Below are positions 1 to 9,054 of a stretch of 64,000 nt of DNA, piece after piece. Source of the DNA: an uncultured Aquimarina sp. Its GTDB lineage: Bacteria; Bacteroidota; Bacteroidia; Flavobacteriales; Flavobacteriaceae. Where the stretch lies: NCBI RefSeq assembly GCF_947492405.1, contig NZ_CANLMP010000003.1, positions 620,001-684,000 of the forward strand, read 5' to 3'. The position numbers and the translations under genes are program-made. Numbering within the stretch: position 1 is the stretch's first letter; the number at the start of each line of letters is the position of its first letter. The notes beneath the pieces are model-generated. The model made no database searches. It was given only the letters and a program-made list of their open reading frames with translations, and had not been told where the DNA came from.

Positions 1-864
1 AGAGAATTAGAAGAACAAATTTCCTATAATAATGTATTGCCAAAAGCGGAAAAATTAGAAGCAAAAGGGTATAAGGTACAAGTAAATCCTCGAGAAATTA
101 ATCTGTTTTATCTATCTGAAGGATTAAGAGAACGTATTATAGAAAAGGAAGGTAGTTATTTTGTTAATGATACAGAGATTTCATGGAGCAAGAGTGAATT
201 AATAAAACACGTCTATGACGTGCCGGAGCGATTTAGTCCTAATGTGATGATGAGGCCTTTGTATCAAGAAGTGATTTTACCAAACCTTTGCTATATCGGC
301 GGAGGAGGAGAATTAGCGTATTGGCTAGAACTAAAAGATTATTTTGAAGCTGTTCAGATTCCATTTCCGATGTTATTACTGCGTAATTCTGTTTTAATTC
401 AAACAGAAAAACAAGCTGATAAGATCAAGAAGTTAGCTATTACGGATACCGAATTGTTTTTAAAACAGCACGAGTTGATTAACCGAAAGGTGCGACAAAT
501 ATCTAATATTGATATTAATTTTGATCCTCAGCGTAAAGTTCTAAAAGAGCAATTCGAAGGAATGTACGAGTTAGCTAAGCAAACGGATGTTACTTTTATA
601 AACGCTGTGAAGGCTCAAGAGGTAAAGCAGCTTAAAGGATTAGATGTGCTAGAAAAGCGACTGTTAAAAGCCCAAAGAATAAAACTTAGTGATCACGTAC
701 AGCGCCTAACAACCATACAAAATGAACTATTTCCTAATCAAAGTTTGCAGGAACGAAACACCAATTTCTCTGAAATGTATCTGGAATATGGGGTAGAATT
801 GATTTCGGAATTGATAAAACAGCTCGATCCTTTATGTGGGGAGTTTGTAGTTTTAAAGAAATAA
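1..864 (+). CDS. bshC: Bacillithiol biosynthesis cysteine-adding enzyme BshC, C-terminal part
   Basis: The frame is open at base 1, so the 5' end lies outside the window; 287 codons are visible, against roughly 530 in full BshC proteins. BshC is the proposed ligase that adds cysteine to glucosaminyl-malate in the last step of bacillithiol synthesis, in the cytoplasm. The family is recognised from the conserved blocks RPLYQE and YIGGGGELAYW in the middle of the visible part, followed by a long Lys/Glu-rich helical stretch (about residues 120-240) that matches the coiled-coil region of BshC. The end is a normal TAA. No other bacillithiol gene is in the window. Confidence 0.9.
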   Translation, partial: RELEEQISYNNVLPKAEKLEAKGYKVQVNPREINLFYLSEGLRERIIEKEGSYFVNDTEISWSKSELIKHVYDVPERFSPNVMMRPLYQEVILPNLCYIGGGGELAYWLELKDYFEAVQIPFPMLLLRNSVLIQTEKQADKIKKLAITDTELFLKQHELINRKVRQISNIDINFDPQRKVLKEQFEGMYELAKQTDVTFINAVKAQEVKQLKGLDVLEKRLLKAQRIKLSDHVQRLTTIQNELFPNQSLQERNTNFSEMYLEYGVELISELIKQLDPLCGEFVVLKK

Positions 865-935
865 GGTGTAGTTAAAAATATCTGATGTTTTGTATAAGCT
901 AATTAATACAAGAAAATATAATTGAATACTTTATG

Positions 936-1406
936 TTACTTATCAATTTTGTGATTAGGTCGTATCTTCTTTTCTGAAATGGACATGATGATACTTTTGG
1001 GTGTTGTATTTTTCTCGATCAACTTTGTATTCATTTTCTCAGAAATCCCAACCGCTTCCCAAATCATTTTTTTGATATCCTCTTTAGGAAAAGACTCGAA
1101 ATCAATTACTTTAATGTGTCTTATAAGTTTTCCTTTTCCGTTTAACGTGACACCTCTACTTGTTAATTCTGCTCCCCGATTAAATCCGAAATTTACGTGT
1201 TTAGAATAGAGTGCAATATGACAAAATGCGTCTTTAAGTTTTTCCGATTTTGAGTAAGCTATTGCAACAGCATTGTAATTGTCCCAGATTAACTCATTAG
1301 CTTGCGGTATTAGTTCTGTTATGAAATTTCGCAATTCCAATGTCAACTTTTGAATTTCCTGATCATATGGAGCTATGAATTTTTTAAGTTGCGGATTTGC
1401 TTTCAT
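936..1406 (-). CDS. DUF1801 (YdhG-like) domain protein
   Basis: A 156-residue soluble protein. The N-terminal half (KKFIAPYDQEIQKLTLELRN, then ELIWDNYNAVAIAYS) and the central HIALYSKHVNFGFNRG block are typical of the DUF1801/YdhG family, small proteins of unknown biochemical function with an alpha/beta fold. The last 30 residues are Lys-rich and probably flexible. The ATG at 1406 is the only sensible start. It is the most downstream member of a run of minus-strand genes, separated by about 150 bp from its neighbour, so it is probably transcribed on its own. No function can be given beyond the family. Confidence 0.75.
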   Translation of the reverse strand: MKANPQLKKFIAPYDQEIQKLTLELRNFITELIPQANELIWDNYNAVAIAYSKSEKLKDAFCHIALYSKHVNFGFNRGAELTSRGVTLNGKGKLIRHIKVIDFESFPKEDIKKMIWEAVGISEKMNTKLIEKNTTPKSIIMSISEKKIRPNHKIDK

Positions 1407-1559
1407 TTTATTTTTTTAGGTAACAGTCTTCTATAGCTATTAATTATAGATTTTAAGTTACTAATTTTTAGGTTAAGTCTTGATTTTATTGATTCCAAGT
1501 AGATTATAGCATAGTATAATTCATTCTAATTACGGTTATATAAATTTAAGTGAGCAGGT

Positions 1560-2075
1560 TTATAACTCGTTTTCTTTTAAGTCTTTAGCTAAACTTGCAA
1601 TTTTTAGTCTTCTGTTCCGTTTCAAATACTCTAAATCCGATAAATTGTCAATCATTAACTGCCGACTATAATAATTTATATGTTCAAGAATTGCGAAAGA
1701 ACTGGCTAAAATCCCCCATAAAATTAGGTTTTCAGGTATAATTTGCCAGTCATTTTGATATAGTTGAATTCCAAACATTATCGGAATAAATCCAATTAAT
1801 ATCAAGTTTAATTTTTTACAATTCTTAAAAATATTTAAATTTTTCTCTTGATTAAAAGGTTTATCTATCAATCTGTACAACTTCAATTTCCAATAATGTT
1901 GTCCTTGAATTAGTATTATAATACAGATTAAAACTCCGTACAAAAGGAAAAAAATGTCTGCAAATGACTTTGTGAAAAATAGATAAACTAATAACCCTGG
2001 GAACGTCACAAAAGCGTGAAATCTTTCCATTGGATAGTAACTCTTCAATCTTTTAATCAGTTTTTGCTTACTCAT
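1560..2075 (-). CDS. Hypothetical four-helix membrane protein
   Basis: A 171-residue protein not recognised as a named family. It has four hydrophobic segments, roughly residues 21-36, 38-57, 89-105 and 114-131, arranged as two hairpins joined by a basic loop, and a charged Lys/Glu-rich C-terminus (about residues 145-171) probably in the cytoplasm. There is no cleavable signal peptide. It sits between two unrelated minus-strand genes with gaps of about 150 bp on both sides, which suggests a single-gene unit. Nothing in the neighbourhood points to a role. Confidence 0.6.
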   Translation of the reverse strand: MSKQKLIKRLKSYYPMERFHAFVTFPGLLVYLFFTKSFADIFFLLYGVLICIIILIQGQHYWKLKLYRLIDKPFNQEKNLNIFKNCKKLNLILIGFIPIMFGIQLYQNDWQIIPENLILWGILASSFAILEHINYYSRQLMIDNLSDLEYLKRNRRLKIASLAKDLKENEL

Positions 2076-2233
2076 ATTAATTGTTAACTACTGCCTATGT
2101 ATTGTGTTGGTTAATAACATTGACAAGAACTAAAGTAGTAAATATAGAAAGAAGTATATGAGTGAAATTCATTATATATTCACAGTATATACAGAATTAG
2201 CAATTAACCATACAAGTTAATAGAAACTAGCTT

Positions 2234-3004
2234 TTATTCAATTTCAATTACCTCTCCATCATCAGGAATATATGTCTTTTCAATAAATCCATGTTTGTTT
2301 AATTCTAAACTTAGTTGTTTTCTAGTTGTAGGACAATGGTTAACAGCTTCTAAATGATTGGCAATAACAGCTCCTGGTGAATTTTTGATAAAATTCATGA
2401 TATCATTCATTGTCATTAATAATGGTTTAAAAATATCTAATTGAGCAGTTCCACAAGCGACTACGCTTATATCCGGCTTGTATTGTTTAAGTACTTTATC
2501 AACATCATCCGTATATATGGTGTCTGAGCTTAGATAGATAGATTTTTCTTTTGGGAGTTTGATGTAAAAACCCATTACATTTCCCATAGGTTTTGCAATA
2601 AAACCATAACCATGTTTTGCAGGAATCCCTTCAATCGTTCCTCCAAGGAATTGGTTTTTTTGCCAATAACTTACAGTCTGGGTAACATTTAACCCTCTTT
2701 TTTTTAGGATGTCTTTGTCTTTAATACTACAAATTATCGGTGTTTTTTTATTCCTTAAGAATTGTATAGCTGCTTTATCTAAATGATCAGGATGTAAATG
2801 TGTAATAATGCAATGTGTAGTTTTATTAATTATGTCCATTGCATCAATTGGTAGGTCTAATATTGGATTTCTTTGCGGTTTAAATCTAAATAATGTAAAT
2901 GTTGGCCCTGCAGTTCCCTTTTTGCCTAACATAGGGTCGACTAGAATAATTTTATTTTTAGTCTCCAATACCATTGTAGCATTTCTCAGATGATGTATTC
3001 TCAT
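2234..3004 (-). CDS. Metallo-beta-lactamase-fold hydrolase (UlaG-like)
   Basis: A 256-residue protein with the metal-binding signature THLHPDHLD at residues 68-76 (His69, His71, Asp73, His74) and further candidate metal ligands in SSDT (about residue 159) and NHLEAVNHC (about residue 216). The layout, starting with a beta-strand MRIHHLRNATMVLE and a VDPML turn, resembles the UlaG/YqjP branch of the MBL superfamily rather than true beta-lactamases. No signal peptide is present, so it should be cytoplasmic. It lies 59 bp downstream of, and on the same strand as, the Crp/Fnr-type regulator, which probably controls or is co-transcribed with it. The substrate is unknown. Confidence 0.8.
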   Translation of the reverse strand: MRIHHLRNATMVLETKNKIILVDPMLGKKGTAGPTFTLFRFKPQRNPILDLPIDAMDIINKTTHCIITHLHPDHLDKAAIQFLRNKKTPIICSIKDKDILKKRGLNVTQTVSYWQKNQFLGGTIEGIPAKHGYGFIAKPMGNVMGFYIKLPKEKSIYLSSDTIYTDDVDKVLKQYKPDISVVACGTAQLDIFKPLLMTMNDIMNFIKNSPGAVIANHLEAVNHCPTTRKQLSLELNKHGFIEKTYIPDDGEVIEIE

Positions 3005-3063
3005 TGTTTAAAATTTTATTGCTCAAAATTGAAAAAAGGAGTAAAGATTTTCATTGATTTCAA

Positions 3064-3642
3064 TCAAGAAATTCGTTTTCTTATACGACTTAACGTTTCT
3101 GGAGTAATATTTAAATAAGAAGCTATATGATATTGAGGAATTTTCTCTAGCCAGTTAGGTTTGTAAATAAACAATTCTTTATATAGTTCATCAGCAGTTT
3201 TAGTAATCCTGTTGTATTCTAAGAGTTCTTTATGCTTTAGCAATTTTTGAAATGATAAATCAATAAAGGATTTACCACACTCGTGTTTTTTTAGTAATTC
3301 ACGAAATGCTTTTTTGTCAATACATAGAAGTTCGACTTTTGTTAAACTCTCTTGATTTTTTTTGGTTTTAGAATCATTATTGAATGAAGATAAATCTGTT
3401 ATGAATTGCGGTTTCGTATAAAAATTAATATTAGTTTCTTTTTCAGAAGTCGCGTAATACTCTCTTATAACACCATTATTTAAAAATCGAAGCTGTTTTT
3501 CATCTTGATTAGCTTTTAAAACTTGACTCCCTTTTTTTAGAATCTTTACTTTGAATAAAGAAAGTAACTCTATTAATCCATCCTTATTTAATGGGTATTC
3601 TGTTTCAAAAAACTTTGTAATTTCATTAAATTCAGTATTCAT
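3064..3642 (-). CDS. Crp/Fnr family transcriptional regulator
   Basis: A 192-residue protein with an N-terminal cyclic-nucleotide-binding-like beta-barrel (about residues 25-120, with KGSQVLKANQDEKQLRFLNNG) and a C-terminal winged helix whose recognition part is IASYLNITPETLSRIRKRIS at the extreme end. This is the usual organisation of the short Crp/Fnr-type regulators of Bacteroidota. No cysteine cluster of the Fnr type is present, so an oxygen-sensing role is unlikely. It is upstream of the MBL-fold hydrolase with a short gap. The effector is unknown. Confidence 0.85.
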   Translation of the reverse strand: MNTEFNEITKFFETEYPLNKDGLIELLSLFKVKILKKGSQVLKANQDEKQLRFLNNGVIREYYATSEKETNINFYTKPQFITDLSSFNNDSKTKKNQESLTKVELLCIDKKAFRELLKKHECGKSFIDLSFQKLLKHKELLEYNRITKTADELYKELFIYKPNWLEKIPQYHIASYLNITPETLSRIRKRIS

Positions 3643-3773
3643 TTTTTAGTTTGTTACCAATGGTAAATGTATTAGATATTGTGGATTTCTAATTATTAAC
3701 TTTTTAGTTTAGTATTAGTATTTATTTTATACATTGACCACTATTATTTATAGCTAGTCCTGTATCAAGTTGT

Positions 3774-4619
3774 TTATATTCTTACGTATTTTGCTGGTTC
3801 CGTTTTAATATGCAATAATTGAATCTTTTTTATTTTTTGAAGCTTTTCTAGTTGTTCTTCATTTATCCTATTTTCTCTAAGTTTAATATGAAAATTTTCA
3901 ATTGAAAAAACATTTGATTCAAATAGTTTCTGAAACTTATCGAACGATGTAAACTCTTCGTTTTCTAAGTCTCCGAAATGATCGAACGGTTCAGTGTAAT
4001 CTAATGTTTTTAAATTTAATAAGTTACTTGAGTTTGATAAGTTCTCTATGAAATTTTGATGATCATAACCTGCTTGGATAATAAGGTGCTGAATTTTTAA
4101 TTCGGGAAGCTCAAAAAAACTTTCATCTGGTGCAGAGGGAAGTTCTAATTCTTCCAAATTTGGCATTTTTGAAACCAATTTTGCAATCATTCCATTTTCC
4201 TCACCATATTCGCCAATTACACTCTGATTATGGTCACCAACATCTGTTAGAGCAACTTTAAATTTTTTCAAATTGTCAAAAACCACATTTGAATTAATTA
4301 TTCTATTAAAATTCCAATCCCTAGTTCCATTTGCACCAGCATCTGGACCATTGAAGATTAATGAAATTATTTGTTTAGGATTATCAATTAAAAAATCCTG
4401 AAAAGCACAGAACCCGAAATTAAATTCTTCTGGCTCCAAATCATATGAATGAACAGTATGATCATCATCATAACCTTGCCCATAAAATATAACTTCATAG
4501 AGATCTCCAATTTTTGAAAAACTTATCCTTGGAGAATATTCTAAATCATATTTATATTCTTTGGAGTTATGATAATTGTAAATTTTATTTTGTAAATCCA
4601 GTAATTTCTTCTCCATCAA
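3774..4619 (-). CDS. Leucine-rich-repeat-like protein
   Basis: A 281-residue acidic, soluble protein without a signal peptide. From about residue 130 onward it shows irregular leucine-rich repeats (LVSKMPNLEELELPSAPD, FFELPELKIQHLIIQAGYD, SSNLLNLKTLDYTE, and a final LRENRINEEQLEKLQKIKKI). The N-terminal 120 residues carry a FNGPDAGANGTRDWNF segment seen in a loosely defined group of bacterial LRR-containing proteins that often accompany SMI1/KNR4-type genes. The enzyme or binding role is unknown. The ATG at 4619 could equally be the next one (MEKK); the difference is one residue. Confidence 0.6.
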   Translation of the reverse strand: MMEKKLLDLQNKIYNYHNSKEYKYDLEYSPRISFSKIGDLYEVIFYGQGYDDDHTVHSYDLEPEEFNFGFCAFQDFLIDNPKQIISLIFNGPDAGANGTRDWNFNRIINSNVVFDNLKKFKVALTDVGDHNQSVIGEYGEENGMIAKLVSKMPNLEELELPSAPDESFFELPELKIQHLIIQAGYDHQNFIENLSNSSNLLNLKTLDYTEPFDHFGDLENEEFTSFDKFQKLFESNVFSIENFHIKLRENRINEEQLEKLQKIKKIQLLHIKTEPAKYVRI

Positions 4620-4902
4620 TTCAATATTTTTTCATTTTAGTCAACTAGTGTCTAACAGTAATTGTAGGTATTCCTGTTTTATACACAGATTGTAAATATT
4701 TGTTATCGGATAACCTTAAGTCTATGATTTTTTCTTAAAGAAAGATAAAGTTTCCATTAAATAAAAACAACTTTTAAATAGAGCTGATCATTAACAAACT
4801 GTATGATCATAAGAGACAAGGGGTTTTAACGTGAAACTAATTAGAACAGTTTATAATTTTATGGTGATCCATAACGTTATCAAGTCACAAACTCTTAACG
4901 TC

Positions 4903-5913
4903 ATGAAAACACAAACTTTCTTAACAGGCTTACTTCTTTTCGCACTATGTAATCTTTTCTCACAGGATAAAGTACTAGTATTTACCAAAACCAATGGTTT
5001 TACACATCCATCGATAGGAGCAGGAGTAACAATGATTAGAAACTTAGGGAATGCCAATGGACTTTGGGAAACAGATGATACTAATAATGCCAATGCTTTT
5101 ACGGTATCAAATTTAGCACAATATAGCGCTGTAATTTGGTGTAATACTAGCGGGAATAATTTATTAAATGCTTCGCAACGTGAGGCTTTTGAAGATTTTA
5201 TTGCCGCTGGTGGTGGTTTTTTAGGTATTCATGCAGCTACAGATACGTACAGAGATCGAAGTTGGCCATTTTATAATGAACTTGTGGGAGGTATTGTTCA
5301 GACTAGTCCTAATCATACAAGTAATAATTTTAATGCAGATATGACCGTTGTAAATTCTCATCCATCTGTTGATTTCCTTGGAACTACCTGGAATAAATCA
5401 GAAGAATATTATTATTGGAAAAATAACGGAGGACAATTATTTAGCGGTAATATAGATCTTCTTGTGGTAGAATCTACAGGTTCTAATGATTATGATGAAG
5501 AAAGACCTATATCATGGTATAAAGAATATGGCGGAGGTAGGTCATTTTATACAGCTTTAGGTCATAATTCTAGTGATTATACAAGTGATACTGATTTTAT
5601 AAAACATGTAGAAGAAGGAATAAAATATGTGATCAGTAATACACTTAGTGTAGGAGGTCCGGATCAAGAAATACCTTTTCAGATTACTCCCAATCCGGTA
5701 AGTGATATTTTCAGATTTACTACTTCTGATGTGGTTAGAACAAAATCTTTAAGGATTTATGATATTAATGGACAATTAGTATACAAGGACGAAATTCCTT
5801 CGGCCGTTGCTTCTACCAATATTAATATCGAAAATTTATCGAATGGATTATATATAGGAAGTATAATATCAGGGAATCAACAAAGTAATTTCAAATTGGT
5901 AAAAAAGAATTAA
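4903..5913 (+). CDS. Secreted ThuA-domain protein with type IX secretion C-terminal domain
   Basis: A protein of 336 residues from the ATG at 4903. An open frame continues upstream to a GTG at 4831, but only the 4903 start gives a clean signal peptide (MKTQTFLTGLLLFALCNLFSQ). Residues about 24-255 form a ThuA-like domain (VLVFTKTNGFTHPSIGAG, GGGFLGIHAATD, SWYKEYGGGRSFYTALGH), a class I glutaminase-like fold found in putative carbohydrate-acting enzymes. The last 75 residues (starting ITPNPVSD, with LRIYDINGQLVY and LSNGLYIG) are a type A sorting domain recognised by the type IX secretion system, so the mature protein is expected outside the cell or on its surface. The stop codon overlaps the stop of the convergent gene by 4 bp. 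Confidence 0.88.
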   Translation: MKTQTFLTGLLLFALCNLFSQDKVLVFTKTNGFTHPSIGAGVTMIRNLGNANGLWETDDTNNANAFTVSNLAQYSAVIWCNTSGNNLLNASQREAFEDFIAAGGGFLGIHAATDTYRDRSWPFYNELVGGIVQTSPNHTSNNFNADMTVVNSHPSVDFLGTTWNKSEEYYYWKNNGGQLFSGNIDLLVVESTGSNDYDEERPISWYKEYGGGRSFYTALGHNSSDYTSDTDFIKHVEEGIKYVISNTLSVGGPDQEIPFQITPNPVSDIFRFTTSDVVRTKSLRIYDINGQLVYKDEIPSAVASTNINIENLSNGLYIGSIISGNQQSNFKLVKKN

Positions 5914-6455
5914 GGTACAATATAGGCACCTTTCCAATTACCGTTTTCTTTTTTAAAGACAACTCGAATGTGATTTGGTCTTTTTAACCTTAAATATTCT
6001 ATACGCATAGGAATAATTCTAATTGCAGAAAAAAAATGTTTTCCTTCAAGATAATCAACATTATCGGGGTTTTTAATTTCTATACCTGGAGATAATTCGG
6101 AAGAATAGTCCTTTCTGTATTGTTCCGGAATTTGTTTCCATATTTGTTGTATAGTTTTATCTTCTGAAATAATTTCGGCTTTCGCTTTTATTGTGATTTG
6201 TAATAATCGTTCTTGATCATAAAATAAAAGACTTACTCTATTGTTTGCTTGAATATTTGCAATTTTTTTAGATCTTTCGTCCGTATATACCATCATATTT
6301 AAATCATCATCAACATCTCTTAGAACTACAGTTCTTAATCTGGGGATGTTATTGAAATCAGAAGTGGCTAGTGTAAAATAACGAAAAGGATGTGTCTTAG
6401 TTTCTACAGCTGTTTTTAGGTCGACTTTAATAGATGAAAATATAATATCAGTCAT
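5910..6455 (-). CDS. Pyridoxamine 5'-phosphate oxidase family flavin-binding protein
   Basis: A 181-residue cytoplasmic protein of the PNPOx-like split-barrel fold. It begins with a helix followed by FRYFTLATSD, PRLRTVVLRDVDD and VYTDERSKKIANIQANNRVSLLFYD, which are the FMN phosphate-binding and dimer-interface strands of the family, and ends with a short MRIEYLRLKRPNHIRVVF strand pair. It lacks the C-terminal substrate-binding arginines that define PdxH, so I do not call it pdxH; it may be a general flavin or haem-related reductase of this fold. Its 3' end overlaps the 3' end of the ThuA gene by 4 bp in convergent orientation. Confidence 0.8.
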   Translation of the reverse strand: MTDIIFSSIKVDLKTAVETKTHPFRYFTLATSDFNNIPRLRTVVLRDVDDDLNMMVYTDERSKKIANIQANNRVSLLFYDQERLLQITIKAKAEIISEDKTIQQIWKQIPEQYRKDYSSELSPGIEIKNPDNVDYLEGKHFFSAIRIIPMRIEYLRLKRPNHIRVVFKKENGNWKGAYIVP

Positions 6456-6541
6456 TGGTCGTTAGGTTTGTAAAGGATATTATAAAGTTAATCAATTTAT
6501 AGAGTAACCTCAAACAAGTATATACTAATCTTTAGGTAATG

Positions 6542-7318
6542 TTACCTGGTTTTCCATACTTCTTTTTCCATCCAGGGAATAGTTGTTTTTAGTACTTCTT
6601 GATATTCACAAGCTTTTAAATGGGTATTTCCTTTAGCTTCGACAAAAGTTATATTACAACCTAATGTTTTGGCTTTATGGATTCGTTTTTTTACTTTTTT
6701 AATTGGGAAAAATTTATCTTCTGTTCCTTGGATTACATAAATTGGAATGTTTAGTTTTTCTTCTACTTTACAATTAGATCCCATAAGAATCATCCCAGAA
6801 AAAATGTTTTCATAATCTTTAGCATATTTCCATCCTGCTATAGCACCATTACTATATCCTATCAATATAATTTTATCAGGATCAATGGGCCAGTGTTTTT
6901 TAGCTAAATCAATAAAATCTAAAACTCTTTTTTCAAGATAATCTAATGTCCATGTTCTCCACGCTCCAGATGGACTAAAAATAAACCCTCCAGCATCTTC
7001 TAATGCAGGAGCTACAAGGCAATTACTGAACTTTGTATAATTTTTGCTACCGACGCCTCCATGTAGTAAAACAAACAAGGGTACTTTCTTACCTTCTTTA
7101 ATTTTTGGAATGGTAAGATCATATTTCCATTTTGATTCTTTATCATTAACTTCGATAGTACTAATCCTATTACCGGGAGTTAGCGGAATTGCTTTAAAAG
7201 AAGCTAGGTTTATGCTGCTTATATAATTTTTAGAACCTCTAGTGTCTAATCCGCTTTTACAAGAAGTAATGATAGTGAGAATACCAAAACATAGGAGATG
7301 TAAAAATGAATATTTCAT
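6542..7318 (-). CDS. Alpha/beta-hydrolase lipoprotein (esterase / PHB-depolymerase-like)
   Basis: A 258-residue protein with a lipoprotein signal peptide ending in the lipobox IITSC, so Cys20 is the predicted lipidated residue. It has an alpha/beta-hydrolase fold: oxyanion strand FVLLHGGVG (residues 82-90), nucleophile elbow GYSNG with Ser156, acid Asp201 in QGTEDKF and His233 in KGNTHLK. This arrangement matches the feruloyl-esterase / polyhydroxyalkanoate-depolymerase-like group, but the substrate cannot be read from the sequence. It is anchored in the envelope, likely facing the periplasm. It is divergent from guaA, with a 134-bp spacer. Confidence 0.82.
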   Translation of the reverse strand: MKYSFLHLLCFGILTIITSCKSGLDTRGSKNYISSINLASFKAIPLTPGNRISTIEVNDKESKWKYDLTIPKIKEGKKVPLFVLLHGGVGSKNYTKFSNCLVAPALEDAGGFIFSPSGAWRTWTLDYLEKRVLDFIDLAKKHWPIDPDKIILIGYSNGAIAGWKYAKDYENIFSGMILMGSNCKVEEKLNIPIYVIQGTEDKFFPIKKVKKRIHKAKTLGCNITFVEAKGNTHLKACEYQEVLKTTIPWMEKEVWKTR

Positions 7319-7441
7319 AGTTTTTCTATAAATATACTAAGTAAGTGGTTATTTTTTGGGACAATTAACGAGGTGTTTGCAAAATAATGACTGTAGTCGA
7401 AAATTATATCAGTTAGGATTTCAGGGTTTTCAATTTAATTT

Positions 7442-7449
7442 TATTTTTG
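7442..7449 (+). promoter_or_regulatory. Candidate -7 box before guaA
   Basis: The octamer TATTTTTG fits the Bacteroidota -7 consensus TAnnTTTG, but it lies only 3 bp before the guaA ATG at 7453, so if used the transcript would be leaderless or start inside the first codons. No TTG at the right distance upstream was seen. This is a weak call. Confidence 0.3.
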
Positions 7450-7452
7450 CCT

Positions 7453-8985
7453 ATGCAAAATAACAAGGTACTTATTTTAGACTTCGGATCACAAGTAACA
7501 CAACTTATAGGACGCCGAGTAAGAGAACTCAATATTTATTCAGAAATACATCCGTATAATAAACCTCCACAAAACATCAGTGATTATAGTGCTGTAATTT
7601 TGTCGGGGAGCCCGCTTTCAGTGCGAGGAGATGATGTTGCACATCCGGACTTATCAGAGATACAGGGTAAAAAACCATTATTAGGTATTTGTTATGGTGC
7701 ACAATATCTAGCACATTTTGGTGGTGGGCGCGTAGCAGAATCTAATACAAGGGAGTATGGTCGAGCAAACTTGTCATATATAAATAATAATGAGTTGTTC
7801 CAAAATATTACTGAAGGTTCTCAGGTATGGATGAGTCATAGTGATACAATTAAAGAATTGCCAACTAATGCAAAACTTTTGGCAAGTACCCAAGATGTAG
7901 AAAATGCAGCCTTTAAAATTGATGGAGAGGAAACCTACGCAATTCAATTTCATCCAGAAGTTTATCATTCCAAGGATGGGACACAGCTTTTGGAAAATTT
8001 TTTAGTGAACATAGCTGGTCTTGCTCAGGATTGGACTCCAGATTCTTTTGTAGAGGAAACAGTAAAAGGTTTAAAAGAGCAGTTAGGAAACGATAAAGTT
8101 GTCTTAGGGCTTTCTGGAGGAGTTGATTCTACCGTTGCTGCTGTTTTATTGCATAAGGCAATTGGAAGTAATCTTCACTGTATTTTTGTAAACAATGGAT
8201 TACTTCGTAAAAATGAATTCTCTTCTGTGCTAAATCAATACGAAGGAATGGGGTTGAATGTAAAAGGTGTAGATGCTTCGGCACGTTTTTTGGATGCCTT
8301 AGCAGGAGAAAGTGACCCAGAAGGAAAACGAAAGATAATCGGAAGAGTATTTATAGAGGTTTTTGATGATGAAGCTAACCAAATAGAAGATGCCAAGTGG
8401 TTGGCGCAAGGAACTATTTATCCGGATGTTATAGAATCAGTTTCTGTAAGCGGAGGTCCATCTGCTACAATTAAATCACACCATAACGTAGGAGGATTAC
8501 CTGATTTTATGAAACTGAAAGTAGTGGAACCATTAAAAATGCTATTTAAAGACGAAGTAAGACGAGTAGGAAAGTCTATGGGACTTGATCCTGAGTTGTT
8601 AGGAAGACACCCATTTCCTGGTCCTGGACTAGCAATTCGTATATTAGGAGATATTACTCCGGAAAAAGTTAGTATTTTGCAAGAAGTTGATGCCATATTT
8701 ATTAATGGACTGAAAGATAATGGTCTCTATGATAAAGTTTGGCAGGCAGGAGCTATGTTGTTACCTGTGCAAAGTGTTGGGGTAATGGGAGACGAAAGAA
8801 CCTATGAAAAATGTGTAGCGTTAAGGGCTGTAGAAAGTACAGACGGAATGACTGCTGATTGGGTAAATCTTCCATATGAGTTTTTACAAAAAACCTCTAA
8901 TGAAATAATAAATAAGGTAAAAGGCGTTAATAGAGTAGTGTACGATATCAGTTCGAAGCCACCTGCGACCATAGAATGGGAGTAA
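7453..8985 (+). CDS. guaA: GMP synthase (glutamine-hydrolysing)
   Basis: A 510-residue protein from the ATG at 7453; a TTG two codons earlier is less likely. It converts XMP, ATP and glutamine to GMP in the cytoplasm. Residues 1-190 are the class I glutamine amidotransferase domain with nucleophile Cys80 (GICYGAQ) and the His167-Pro-Glu169 pair. The ATP pyrophosphatase domain follows with the P-loop SGGVDS at 221-226, and the C-terminal dimerisation domain carries [16 protein letters not shown] and ends KPPATIEWE. Length and motifs are those of a complete GuaA. IMP dehydrogenase, the preceding pathway enzyme, is encoded separately at 52648. Confidence 0.98.
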   Translation: MQNNKVLILDFGSQVTQLIGRRVRELNIYSEIHPYNKPPQNISDYSAVILSGSPLSVRGDDVAHPDLSEIQGKKPLLGICYGAQYLAHFGGGRVAESNTREYGRANLSYINNNELFQNITEGSQVWMSHSDTIKELPTNAKLLASTQDVENAAFKIDGEETYAIQFHPEVYHSKDGTQLLENFLVNIAGLAQDWTPDSFVEETVKGLKEQLGNDKVVLGLSGGVDSTVAAVLLHKAIGSNLHCIFVNNGLLRKNEFSSVLNQYEGMGLNVKGVDASARFLDALAGESDPEGKRKIIGRVFIEVFDDEANQIEDAKWLAQGTIYPDVIESVSVSGGPSATIKSHHNVGGLPDFMKLKVVEPLKMLFKDEVRRVGKSMGLDPELLGRHPFPGPGLAIRILGDITPEKVSILQEVDAIFINGLKDNGLYDKVWQAGAMLLPVQSVGVMGDERTYEKCVALRAVESTDGMTADWVNLPYEFLQKTSNEIINKVKGVNRVVYDISSKPPATIEWE

Positions 8986-9054
8986 TTTAGTAAGGTATTA
9001 AAAGGTATTAACGCTTTGGTTCTTTAAGGATCATATCCATTAAAATTAAATCGA

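Noticed and set aside
2088..2130. Possible integron attC-like or cassette-array spacer in the minus-strand block
   Set aside because: Only a vague resemblance of the intergenic bases was seen, with no inverted-pair structure or repeated copy between the other genes of the block.
7319..7452. Purine riboswitch upstream of guaA (and likewise guaB and the xdh cluster)
   Set aside because: None of these leaders shows the three-way-junction pattern or conserved loop sequences of guanine or xanthine riboswitches; the guaA and guaB spacers contain only promoter-like boxes.
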